From: Moraxellaceae bacterium
Lineage (GTDB): Bacteria > Pseudomonadota > Gammaproteobacteria > Burkholderiales > Rhodocyclaceae
Length of the DNA stretch: 64,000 nucleotides
Direction: 5' to 3'
Assembly: GCA_031119205.1 (NCBI GenBank)
Contig: JAVHYF010000005.1
Location: forward strand, 69,260 to 133,259
The notes under the pieces are model-generated. The model saw nothing but the letters and a program-made list of their open reading frames with translations, did no database searches and was not told where the DNA came from. The position numbers and the translations under genes are program-made. This document shows, piece by piece, positions 40,287 to 48,411 of the stretch; within the stretch, counting starts at the first letter, position 1, and each line of letters begins with the position of its first letter.

Positions 40287-40294
40287 CCAGCCGT

Positions 40295-42172
40295 CTAGAA
40301 CTGGGTGAACGCGGCTTCGTTCACCGGGTCGAGCACCGCGCCTTGCTCGCTGCGACGCCGGCCCGGCTTGCGTGCGGCTGCGGCGGCAGAACCATGGTTC
40401 TTGAGCTTGAAGAACTCGATGATCTGCTGCAGCTCTTCAGCCTGACCATTCATCTCTTCGGCAGTTGCTGCCAGCTCTTCCGAGTTGGAGGCATTCAGCT
40501 GCGTGGTCTGGCTGAGCTGGCTGATCGCTGAATTGATCTGGTGCACGCCCGCAGTCTGCTCCGATGATGCAGCGGTGATCTCCTGCACCAGATCGGAGGT
40601 GCGCCGGATGCTGGGCACCATCTGCTCCAGCAGGCGGCCGGCGCGCTCGGCCAGCTCCACGCTGTTGCCGGCCACGGTAATGATCTCCTGCGCGGCCACC
40701 TGGCTGCGCTCCGCCAGCTTGCGGACCTCGGCAGCCACGACTGCGAATCCCTTGCCATGTTCGCCAGCGCGGGCAGCCTCGATGGCCGCGTTCAGCGCGA
40801 GCAGGTTGGTCTGGTAAGCGATGTCGTCGATGATGCCGATGCGGTTGGCAATCTCCTTCATGGCGGTGACGGTGGAGCGGACGGCGTCGCCTCCTTCGCT
40901 GGCCTCGCTGGCAGCAGCGGTTGCCATGCCGTTGGTGGTACGCGCGTTTTCCGTGTTCTGGGTGATCGACGCGGTGATCTCTTCAATGGAGGCGCTGGTC
41001 TGTTCGACGCCGGCTGCCTGCTCGCTGGCCGCTTGCGAAAGCGATTGCGAGGTGAGGCTGATCTGCTCCGACGCGCCGGTGATCGACTCGGCACCGCGTT
41101 TTACCTCGCCCACCACCTGGGCTAGCTTGTTGACGGTGTTGTTCACGTACTCCTTCAGATCCGCGAAGGCGCCTTCGTACTGCTTGTCGATATGCTGCGT
41201 CAGGTCCCCTTCCGACAGACCCTGCATCACACGCAAGACGTCGGCAATGCTGCCGCCGGTTGTCGTCGTGAGGCGATTGAGCCCGTCTGCCATGTCCTTC
41301 TGGAAGCCCTCCAGGCCTGCCGTGTCCACGCGGGCATTGAAGTCACCGTGATTGGCCGCCTCCACCACGGCTTGCTGGCTGGCAATCACCTGGCGGAGCT
41401 GGGTCACCATGTTGCGCATCGCGGACAGCAGTTGGCCGGTTTCATCACGCGAGGAGCTGTCGATCTGCATGCTGAGATCGCCACGCGCCAGTCGGTTCGC
41501 AACGCTGACGGCTTCCTGCAGTGGCCGCACGATGCTGCGGGTAAGGGCCCATGCAATGCCGCCACCCAATAGCAGGGCAACCGCGCCCAGAGAGAACATC
41601 CAGAGCCGGGCGGTGTGATATTGCTGCAGGGCCGAATCGTGGTCGACCTTGGTGGCTTCCTCCTGCAGGCCGAGGTTTTCGTCGATGGCGTCCTGCCACC
41701 GCGTCGACGCCGGCGCAGCCTTCTCGACCAGAAGTTTGCGGGCCTCTACGTCCTTCCTGGTCATCGCGAGTTCCAGAACCTTGTTGTTGAGCGGCCGTGC
41801 CTCTTCTTCGCTGGAATGTATGCGTGCGCGGATGGCCTTGGCCTTGTCACTGGGCGGCGGAAACTGCTCGAGTGCCGTACGGGCGGTGTTGTAGTGCGCC
41901 CGGGCATCGTCGATCTTCTTGTGTTCCGTCGCCTGCGCGCTGGGGTCGTCGAGCAGCACGATGGTGCGCATCACCCGCGCAACGATGTGGACCGATTCCG
42001 ACATCTCGCTGAGCAGGCGCGTCTTCTCGTTGTTGACGGTGACGATGCCCTCCAGCCGCGCTTCGATTGCCGCCATGCTCATGATGCCGGCGACGATGAG
42101 CACGACCAGCAAGGTGAGGACTGCACCAAAGCCAGCTGCAAGCCGGCTTCCGATCTTCATGTTGGAAAACAT
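40295..42172 (-). CDS. Methyl-accepting chemotaxis protein
   Basis: 625 residues from an ATG preceded by GGAGG. Two membrane helices (about 11-34 and 192-212) flank a four-helix-bundle periplasmic sensor (about 35-190). A HAMP domain follows, then further HAMP-like repeats (GDFNARVD..., GDLTQHID...), and the signalling hairpin tip IDDIAYQTNLLALNAAIEAA. The C-terminus ends AAFTQF, resembling the CheR/CheB-tethering pentapeptide but with Phe for Trp. The ligand is unknown. No other chemotaxis gene is in the window. Confidence 0.95.
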   Translation of the reverse strand: MFSNMKIGSRLAAGFGAVLTLLVVLIVAGIMSMAAIEARLEGIVTVNNEKTRLLSEMSESVHIVARVMRTIVLLDDPSAQATEHKKIDDARAHYNTARTALEQFPPPSDKAKAIRARIHSSEEEARPLNNKVLELAMTRKDVEARKLLVEKAAPASTRWQDAIDENLGLQEEATKVDHDSALQQYHTARLWMFSLGAVALLLGGGIAWALTRSIVRPLQEAVSVANRLARGDLSMQIDSSSRDETGQLLSAMRNMVTQLRQVIASQQAVVEAANHGDFNARVDTAGLEGFQKDMADGLNRLTTTTGGSIADVLRVMQGLSEGDLTQHIDKQYEGAFADLKEYVNNTVNKLAQVVGEVKRGAESITGASEQISLTSQSLSQAASEQAAGVEQTSASIEEITASITQNTENARTTNGMATAAASEASEGGDAVRSTVTAMKEIANRIGIIDDIAYQTNLLALNAAIEAARAGEHGKGFAVVAAEVRKLAERSQVAAQEIITVAGNSVELAERAGRLLEQMVPSIRRTSDLVQEITAASSEQTAGVHQINSAISQLSQTTQLNASNSEELAATAEEMNGQAEELQQIIEFFKLKNHGSAAAAARKPGRRRSEQGAVLDPVNEAAFTQF

Positions 42173-42323
42173 GGACCCTCCTTGTCACGGACAGAGGAGG
42201 CATTCATGAAAGCTCATGACCAAGCCGCAGTCATTCCTTTGTCATGGAATGCCAGAGCAACTGTCTACGACGAGCCTGCAGGCGGCTGAAGTCGCCTTGC
42301 CCTAAGGGGCAGGTGATAGCGGC

Positions 42324-44186
42324 CTAAGTAGACGCAGACGTGGATAGATCGAAGCGCTGCGGCGCCAGCTGGGCGACGAGAGCCTGCTCCAGCGGTAGTG
42401 GCTCGCCCTCCAGCTGACTGGCCAGCAATTCGGCACACAGGCTGCCCCATACGAGGCCGCGTGCGCCGAAGCCGCTGAGCAGGGACAAGCCAGGCTGGCC
42501 GGCGGTGCCTACCACCGGCAGCTTGTCCAGCGTCACCGGGCGCAGGCCGACGCGGCCGGACAGACCGGTGGGGGGCAGCCCTTTGGCATATCCGGGCAGC
42601 ATCCGCTGCAGCTTGTCGAGGTTTTCGGCGTGCTCATCGTCGCGCAGTGTCATGTCCAGGTCGTCCACCAGGAAGCTCGCGCCGGTGGGGATCAGGCCAT
42701 CGACCTCAGGGGTGACGTAGCCCTGCCCGCAGACGACGCTCTTCAGCGTGGCGACGCTTGCGGCGTGCAGATGGCTTACCTGGCCGCGGGCAGGCCGAAG
42801 TGGCAGGCGCGGGAAACCGCCGAGGCGACGCGCATCGTGGGCGTTGGCAAGGATCAGGTTCGGTGCCGCGGCGATCAGCCGGCCGTCATCGTCGATGGCC
42901 TGCCATGCTCCGTCGAGGAGGTGAATGCGGGCGACCCGGCTGTCATAGTGAGTGTGCAGCCGGGCGCCGGCTGCCGCCAGGCTGGCGTTACACAGGCTGC
43001 CGGGCTGTATCCAGCCGCCATGCGGAAACCACCAGCCACCCTGTGCGCAAGGCTGACCGCACAGGGTGGCGGCTTCTGCTGCATCCACCCAGCGTACGAA
43101 CTCGGCGGGGAGTGCCAGTGCAGCGATGGCCTCGCGCTGTTTGCTAGCCTGACGTTCGTCGCGGGCTACATGGAGAGCGCCGCAGCTATCGCCGCGAACC
43201 GTGTGGCTGGCTTGTGCCAGCCGGGCGAAATGACCCAGAGCGAAGCTGAAGCCCGCGCGGGTGAGGCGTGACAGCGGTTTGTCGTCAGCACTGGGCACGG
43301 GGCGGAAGGCGCCGGCGATGTTGCCGGAGGCCGCCTGTGCGGGACCGTCAGCGGCATCCACCAGGTCCACCGTCCAGCCGCGTAGCGCCAGACGCTCGGT
43401 GATTCCGCAACCAGCCAGCCCGGCACCGATGACGAGCGCATGCCGGGTCACCGGGGGCGATGCGCTGGCCGTGCCATCGCGCTGGCCCACCAGCATGTCG
43501 CGCTTGCCACCGAAGCCGGGGCGTTTCTCGGTGCTGAAGCCGGCTTCGGCCAGGCCCCGGCGAACTGCCGAGGACACCGACCAGGTGGCCAGCGTGCAGC
43601 CGGGACGCGCGAGGGCGGCCAGTGCTGCGAAGACTGGCGGACTCCACATGTCCGGGTTGCGGTCCGGCGCGAAGCCGTCCAGGTAGATCGCGTCCGCCCG
43701 GGCGACCAGTTGCGGCAGGGTGTCTGCGGCGTCGCCGAAAAGCAGGCTCAGCACTACTCGGCCTCCATCCAGCTCGACGCGGTGAAAGCCGGGTACCAGC
43801 AGCGGCCAGCGCTCGCACAGCTCGGCACTCAGCGCCGCAGGAACACCGGCGTCGCGGTGGGCCAGGGCGAGATCCGCGGCGGGGAACGGGTGCTTCTCGG
43901 TGGCGACGAAATGCAGCCGCCCGCAACGTCGGGAGTCGTCTCGCCAGGCTGCCCAGGTGGCGAGGAAATTGTGGCCAAGCCCGAAGCCGGTCTCGACGAT
44001 GCAGAAGCGGTCTTCCCCTTGCCAGCGCGTCGGCAGGTCATTGCCCCTCAGGAAGACACTCTCGGCCTGAGCCAGGGCTCCTGCCCGGGTATGGAAGACA
44101 TCGCCGTAGGCAGCGGAATAGGGGGTCCCGTCCCGGTATTTCAGGCGGGCAGGCAGAAGCGGGGTCGGGCGATACGGGGCAGGCAC
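42324..44186 (-). CDS. mnmC: Bifunctional tRNA 5-methylaminomethyl-2-thiouridine biosynthesis protein MnmC
   Basis: 620 residues from GTG 44186. The N-terminal MnmD methyltransferase domain (about 1-235) has the SAM motif VETGFGLGHNFL (about 66-77). The C-terminal FAD oxidoreductase (about 250-610) has the dinucleotide motif VIGAGLAGCG. Completes mnm5s2U at the tRNA wobble base: the FAD domain removes carboxymethyl from cmnm5U, then the other domain methylates nm5U. Transcribed separately from its neighbours; the 151-base gap to the chemoreceptor start holds no clear element. Confidence 0.96.
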   Translation of the reverse strand: MPAPYRPTPLLPARLKYRDGTPYSAAYGDVFHTRAGALAQAESVFLRGNDLPTRWQGEDRFCIVETGFGLGHNFLATWAAWRDDSRRCGRLHFVATEKHPFPAADLALAHRDAGVPAALSAELCERWPLLVPGFHRVELDGGRVVLSLLFGDAADTLPQLVARADAIYLDGFAPDRNPDMWSPPVFAALAALARPGCTLATWSVSSAVRRGLAEAGFSTEKRPGFGGKRDMLVGQRDGTASASPPVTRHALVIGAGLAGCGITERLALRGWTVDLVDAADGPAQAASGNIAGAFRPVPSADDKPLSRLTRAGFSFALGHFARLAQASHTVRGDSCGALHVARDERQASKQREAIAALALPAEFVRWVDAAEAATLCGQPCAQGGWWFPHGGWIQPGSLCNASLAAAGARLHTHYDSRVARIHLLDGAWQAIDDDGRLIAAAPNLILANAHDARRLGGFPRLPLRPARGQVSHLHAASVATLKSVVCGQGYVTPEVDGLIPTGASFLVDDLDMTLRDDEHAENLDKLQRMLPGYAKGLPPTGLSGRVGLRPVTLDKLPVVGTAGQPGLSLLSGFGARGLVWGSLCAELLASQLEGEPLPLEQALVAQLAPQRFDLSTSAST

Positions 44187-44276
44187 GGCAGGAGTGTAAA
44201 GGTACGTATGGGGTGCGGCTGCCCTAGAACTTTGGCTTACGCTTTGACGTCAAAAGGCCGCGTCTGTAATAGGTGG

Positions 44277-44329
44277 CAAGAATGAGGTAGCAAGAACAGG
44301 CATCAAGAACAGACAGCGAAAACAGGCCG
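44277..44329 (+). repeat. Four tandem ~13-base repeats upstream of the dienelactone hydrolase gene
   Basis: Units start at 44277 (CAAGAATGAGGTAG), 44291 (CAAGAACAGGCAT), 44304 (CAAGAACAGACAG) and 44317 (CGAAAACAGGCCG), spaced 14, 13 and 13 bases. The core CAAGAACAG is exact in units 2 and 3. They lie in the divergent mnmC/hydrolase region, 40-90 bases before the hydrolase start. The spacing and position suggest repeated protein-binding sites, but a chance repeat cannot be excluded. Confidence 0.6.
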
Positions 44330-44368
44330 CAAATATTCCTGATCGTTAATCGACGGAGGATGTCCGCC

Positions 44369-45259
44369 ATGAGTCAGAAGTCTGCAGCACCCCTGGTCAG
44401 CCAGGAAGTCATCGCACTGTACGACGAATACACCCACGCGCCTCTGGAGCGACGGGTGTTCATGAAGCGCCTGACCGCGATCACCGGCAGTACCGCGGCG
44501 GCGTACACCGTGTTGCCGCTGCTGGAGAGTAACTATGCACAGGCGCAACTGGTGAAAGGTGACGACACCCGTCTTGCGTACGAGCGGGTGAGTTTTCCGG
44601 GTGCCGGCGGCGATCTGCGTGGTTACCTGACCTACCCGAAGACGGCGACCGGCAAGCTGCCGGCAGTCATCGTGATTCCCGAGAACCGTGGCCTCAACCC
44701 GCACAACGAGGACGTGGCACGCCGTCTGGCCCTCGCAGGCTACCTGGTGCTGGCCGTGGATTATCTGACCCCGGTGGGGGGCACGCCGGCGGACGAAGAC
44801 CGCGCCCGTGAGCTGATTTCGAAGCTGGATCCGGCACAGGTGCTGGGCAACAGCCAGGCGGCCGTGCAGTACCTGAAGGCGCACGCACGTTCGACAGGGA
44901 AAGTCGGCGTGGTCGGCTTCTGCTGGGGAGGGCGTGAAGCCAACCGCCTCGCGGCGTCCGGTGCGGATATCGGTGGAGCGGTGGCCTATTACGGAGCCGT
45001 GCCGGCCAATCTGGCCGAGGTTCCGAACATCAAGGCGCCGCTGCTGTTGCACTACGCCGGGACTGACGAGAACGTGAACAAGGGGTGGCCGGGATACGAG
45101 GCCGCGCTCAAGGCCGCCGGGAAGAAGTACGAAGCCCATATCTACGAGGGCGGCATCCACGGCTTCAACAACGAGACCAGCGCGGCCCGCTACAACGAAA
45201 CCCTGGCCAAACTGGCCTGGCAGCGCACGCTGGACTTCTTCGCGAAGAACCTCGCCTGA
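44369..45259 (+). CDS. Dienelactone hydrolase family protein with Tat signal (YghX-like)
   Basis: 296 residues from ATG 44369, the start with correct spacing to GGAGG (44355-44359); the ATG at 44360 abuts the ribosome site. A twin-arginine motif RRVFMKR (Arg28-Arg29) follows an unusually long n-region and precedes a weakly hydrophobic segment ending in AQA. The alpha/beta hydrolase domain has the Cys185 nucleophile in GFCWGG and catalytic His in GGIHGF. Family hydrolyses dienelactone-like esters; physiological substrate unknown. Probably exported by the Tat system encoded earlier in the window. Confidence 0.88.
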   Translation: MSQKSAAPLVSQEVIALYDEYTHAPLERRVFMKRLTAITGSTAAAYTVLPLLESNYAQAQLVKGDDTRLAYERVSFPGAGGDLRGYLTYPKTATGKLPAVIVIPENRGLNPHNEDVARRLALAGYLVLAVDYLTPVGGTPADEDRARELISKLDPAQVLGNSQAAVQYLKAHARSTGKVGVVGFCWGGREANRLAASGADIGGAVAYYGAVPANLAEVPNIKAPLLLHYAGTDENVNKGWPGYEAALKAAGKKYEAHIYEGGIHGFNNETSAARYNETLAKLAWQRTLDFFAKNLA

Positions 45260-45395
45260 GCGTCTCCGGACGTGCCGTCCCGTCAGTCGGGGCGGCTTGC
45301 TGCGGGCTCTCTCCCATCCGGCATGCGCTAGACTCCCCGGCGCCACGCCGTGGTGGCGCGTCCGCCCGGACCGCTGAACGACTGACGGGGGTTTC

Positions 45396-46010
45396 ATGAG
45401 AAAGATTCTGTGTGCGGCCGTGCTGGGTGCGCTGTTGCTGACGCATGTGGCATCGGCGCAGGAGCGACCGCTGCGTTTCGTCGTCACCGGCGGCCTCACC
45501 TTCGGCGGCGATACGCTGATCACCACCAACTACACGAACGGGCGGTCCTACGACACCAAGGCGGGTGGCCTGGTGCAGATGGGCGGTGGCGTGCTGTGGC
45601 AACCGTCGAAATTGCCGCTCGCCCTGCAGGCAACGATCAACTTCCACTCGGATGGGAGTATTGCCCGCGACGGCGACTCCAGCTTCACGCGCTTCCCCTT
45701 GGAGCTGATCGGCTTCTATCTGCCGCATCAGGACTGGCGGATCGGCGCCGGCGTGCGCTACGTGATGAGCCCGGAGGCGGAAGCCCACCAGGATGGCTAT
45801 GCCGACACGGAGCTGGAGTACAAGGACACGACGGGTTTTGTCGTCGAGGCGGGCTACCAGGCGTTCAGCAATGGCTGGGTGAGCCTGCGTTACGTGAGCG
45901 AAGAGTACGAACTGGAATCCGCGCGTTACGGCAATTCTTCTTTCAACGTCTCCAACGTGCGCAAGGCGGACGGTAGCCACGTCGGCGTGTTCTTCAGTTA
46001 CAACTTCTGA
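45396..46010 (+). CDS. Small predicted outer-membrane beta-barrel protein
   Basis: 204 residues. Sec signal peptide (MRKILCAAVLGALLLTHVASA-QE), then alternating-hydrophobicity strands with many aromatic/Gly residues, ending in a Phe (SYNF) as for BAM substrates. About eight strands fit the length, as in OmpW/OmpX-size barrels. I do not recognise a specific family. A hairpin GCGCCAC (45340-45346) / GTGGCGC (45353-45359) lies in its leader, and a strong terminator follows. Confidence 0.75.
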   Translation: MRKILCAAVLGALLLTHVASAQERPLRFVVTGGLTFGGDTLITTNYTNGRSYDTKAGGLVQMGGGVLWQPSKLPLALQATINFHSDGSIARDGDSSFTRFPLELIGFYLPHQDWRIGAGVRYVMSPEAEAHQDGYADTELEYKDTTGFVVEAGYQAFSNGWVSLRYVSEEYELESARYGNSSFNVSNVRKADGSHVGVFFSYNF

Positions 46011-46021
46011 AGCTTGCAAGT

Positions 46022-46063
46022 GCAAACAGAAAAGCCCGTCCTTCGACGGGCTTTTCTGTTTGC
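46022..46063. terminator. Strong bidirectional terminator
   Basis: Perfect 19-bp stem GCAAACAGAAAAGCCCGTC (46022-46040) / GACGGGCTTTTCTGTTTGC (46045-46063) with loop CTTC. T-rich 3' arms occur in both directions. Serves the outer-membrane protein gene and the convergent SDR gene. Confidence 0.93.
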
Positions 46064-46075
46064 GGGCCGCCGACT

Positions 46076-46855
46076 TCAGGGCATGAACTGACCACCGTTC
46101 ACGTCGATGATCTGGCCCGTGATGTAGCCGCTGGCGGCATGCGAGGCGAGGAAGACGAAGGCCGGCGCAATGTCTTCCGCTTGCCCGAGACGACCCAGCG
46201 GGATGCCACTGGCGATCCTTGCCTTGGTCTCGGCTGTCTTGTCGGCATGGAATGCGGTGTCCACCGTGCCGGGAGACACCGTGTTGAAACGGATCCCGTC
46301 GCCCGAGTGGTAGTCCACCCAGTTCTTCTGCACGTTGTGCAGGGCTGCCTTGGTGGCGCCATACAGCGATGCGCCGGGGCCGCCCCCTGTGTGACCGGCG
46401 ATCGAACCGACAAGGATCACCGAAGAGGTCTTGCCGCTCGCCTGCGCGGCAGCCTTCAGGTGCGGCAGCGCGAAGCGGGTGGTCATGAGGGCAGAGCGGA
46501 CGTTTACATTGATGACATCCGCAAAGAAAGCATCGTCGATCTGATCCAGCGGCTTGCGCGCGACAAGCCCGCCGGCATTGTTGATCAGCACGTCGATGCC
46601 GCCGAAGCGAGCGACGAATTCGCTGACCATGCGTTCGCAATCGGCGGTGCTGGCGATGTCGGCCTGGAAGAACTCGGCTTCGCCCCCTTTGCTGCGCAGA
46701 TCGGCGAGCAGGGTGTCGAGGTTCTCCGGCTTGCGACGCCCATTGAGGCCGACCTTTGCGCCCAGCTGGGCGAAGGCCTGTGCCGCGGCGAGGCCGATAC
46801 CCATGGTGGAGCCGGTGATGAGGATGCGTTTGCCTTTGAGGTCTTCGAAGTACAT
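46076..46855 (-). CDS. SDR family oxidoreductase in the hexuronate cluster
   Basis: 259 residues from ATG 46855, preceded by AGAGGAA; longer in-frame readings cross the uxaC terminator. Classical short-chain dehydrogenase: cofactor motif TGSTMGIG (about 15-22), NNAGG, catalytic Ser in VGSIAG and Tyr-x3-Lys in YGATK. It lies downstream of uxaC but behind a terminator, so it may have its own promoter or be made by read-through. A sugar-acid or keto-sugar substrate is a guess from context. Confidence 0.82.
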   Translation of the reverse strand: MYFEDLKGKRILITGSTMGIGLAAAQAFAQLGAKVGLNGRRKPENLDTLLADLRSKGGEAEFFQADIASTADCERMVSEFVARFGGIDVLINNAGGLVARKPLDQIDDAFFADVINVNVRSALMTTRFALPHLKAAAQASGKTSSVILVGSIAGHTGGGPGASLYGATKAALHNVQKNWVDYHSGDGIRFNTVSPGTVDTAFHADKTAETKARIASGIPLGRLGQAEDIAPAFVFLASHAASGYITGQIIDVNGGQFMP

Positions 46856-46895
46856 GCGGGGATTCCTCTTGGTCGGGATGTGATGTCGGAATGCA

Positions 46896-46919
46896 AAAGG
46901 GCCGGCGAACCGGCCCTTT
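46896..46919 (-). terminator. Terminator after uxaC
   Basis: Perfect 10-bp stem AAAGGGCCGG (46896-46905) / CCGGCCCTTT (46910-46919), loop CGAA. On the minus strand the hairpin is followed by TTTTGC, 15 bases after the uxaC stop. Confidence 0.88.
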
Positions 46920-46934
46920 GTGAAGCGCAGCGTG

Positions 46935-48338
46935 TTACAGGCCGAAGTACTGGTCGGCGTTCTTGTAGCAGATGCCTTCGACGATCTCGCGCAGCAGCTT
47001 CCAGTCCTGCGGGAATTCACCGTTCTCGACCCAGCCACCGATCATGTTGCAGAGGATGCGGCGGAAGTATTCGTGGCGGGTGTAGGACAGGAAAGAGCGC
47101 GAGTCGGTCAGCATGCCGACGAAGGCGCCCAGGTTGCCCAGCTGCGACAGGGCGGTGATCTGGCGGATCATGCCGTCCTTCTGGTCGTTGAACCACCAGC
47201 CGGAACCGAACTGCATCTTGCCGCGCACCTTGCCGTCCTGGTAGTTGCCGATCATGGTGGCCAGCACTTCGTTGTGGATCGGGTTCAGGCAGTACAGCAC
47301 GGTCTTCGGCAGCAGGTCGTCGCCATCCAGTGCATCGAGGAAGCGCGCCAGCTTGGCGGAGATCAGGTCGTCGCCGATCGAGTCCCAGCCGGTGTCCGGG
47401 CCGAGGTTCTTGAACTGGCGGGTGTTGTTGTTGCGCTGGGCGCCGATGTGCAACTGCATGGCCCAGCCACGGCGGGCGTACTCGCGGCCCAGGTGCAGCA
47501 TGATCGCCGTCTTGAACTCGTCGGCCTGCTGCTTGCTGACCGGCTGGTTACCCATGGCTTGCGCCAGCGTGGCGCTCAGCGTCGCTTCCGACGCTTCCGC
47601 GAAGAAGGCCAGGTCGATGGCGTGATCGGACAGCTTGCAGCCGTTGGCAGCGAAGTAGTCCAGACGCGCATCCAGCGCCTTCAGCAGGTCGGCGAAGCTG
47701 TTGATGGCGACGCCGGACACGTCGGCCAGCTTGCGGATGTAGTCCTGGAAGCCGACGCGATCGATGTTGAAGGATTTGTCCGGGCGGAAGGTCGGCAGCA
47801 TCTTGACCTTGAAACCGGAATCGGCGGCCACCGCCTTGTGGTAGTTCAGGTCGTCGACCGGGTCGTCGGTGGTGCACACCACGCGCACGTTGGAGCGCTC
47901 CATCAGGCCACGGGCGCGCAGCTCGGGCTTGGGCAGCTGGGCGTTGGTCACTTCCCACAGCTCGTCGGCGGTGGCGGCGGAGATCAGCGTCTTCGTACCG
48001 AAGTAGCGCTGCAGCTCCAGGTGGCTCCAGTGGTACAGCGGGTTGCCCACGCCGTAGGGCAGGGCGGCGCAGAAGCGGCGGAATTTTTCCTGGTCCGGCT
48101 GGTTGCCGGTGATGAAGTCCTCGGTGATGCCGGAGGAGCGCATGAAGCGCCACTTGTAGTGGTCACCACCCAGCCAGATCTCGGTGATGTTGCGGTACTG
48201 CTTGTTCTCGGCGACTTCCACCGGCGGCAGGTGGCAGTGGTAGTCGATGATGGGCTGCGGCGCCGCGAACTCGTGATAGAGCTTCTGTGCGGTGGGGGTT
48301 TCGAGCAGGAAATGCTCGTCCATGAAGTTCTTGGCCAT
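46935..48338 (-). CDS. uxaC: Glucuronate isomerase (uronate isomerase)
   Basis: 467 residues, the usual UxaC length. Amidohydrolase-related TIM barrel that isomerises D-glucuronate to D-fructuronate and D-galacturonate to D-tagaturonate. Metal-site motif YHCHLPP (about 34-40) near the N-terminus; other conserved blocks are RDQ-free SYTRHEYFRRILCNMIGGWVE (about 425-445) and QLHIGAQRNNN (about 295-305). Downstream of the uxuA-SDR pair with its own candidate promoter and operator. Confidence 0.96.
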   Translation of the reverse strand: MAKNFMDEHFLLETPTAQKLYHEFAAPQPIIDYHCHLPPVEVAENKQYRNITEIWLGGDHYKWRFMRSSGITEDFITGNQPDQEKFRRFCAALPYGVGNPLYHWSHLELQRYFGTKTLISAATADELWEVTNAQLPKPELRARGLMERSNVRVVCTTDDPVDDLNYHKAVAADSGFKVKMLPTFRPDKSFNIDRVGFQDYIRKLADVSGVAINSFADLLKALDARLDYFAANGCKLSDHAIDLAFFAEASEATLSATLAQAMGNQPVSKQQADEFKTAIMLHLGREYARRGWAMQLHIGAQRNNNTRQFKNLGPDTGWDSIGDDLISAKLARFLDALDGDDLLPKTVLYCLNPIHNEVLATMIGNYQDGKVRGKMQFGSGWWFNDQKDGMIRQITALSQLGNLGAFVGMLTDSRSFLSYTRHEYFRRILCNMIGGWVENGEFPQDWKLLREIVEGICYKNADQYFGL

Positions 48339-48371
48339 GCTTTAAGTCTCCAACTGCAGTACAGACGAAAG

Positions 48372-48383
48372 TTGTCTGACTAA
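48372..48383. promoter_or_regulatory. Candidate GntR/FCD operator upstream of uxaC
   Basis: TTGTCTGACTAA is an imperfect palindrome (TTGTC / GAC-AA type) resembling sites of FCD-class GntR regulators. It lies 34-45 bases before the uxaC start and over the predicted transcription start. The nearby divergent GntR gene is the likely regulator (inference). Confidence 0.45.
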
Positions 48384-48411
48384 TTGTACGCTTGCTTAGA
48401 CGCCCGCATAA
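48383..48411 (-). promoter_or_regulatory. Candidate promoter for uxaC
   Basis: On the minus strand, TTATGC (48411-48406) and TACAAT (48388-48383) are separated by 17 bases. The -10 fits well, the -35 weakly. The -35 lies in the last codons of the upstream SDR gene. The TTGTCTGACTAA element lies just downstream, where a bound repressor would block initiation. Confidence 0.4.

Noticed and set aside
42298-42311. TGCCC/GGGCA hairpin as an mnmC terminator
   Set aside because: Only a 5-bp stem with no T-run; too weak to support.
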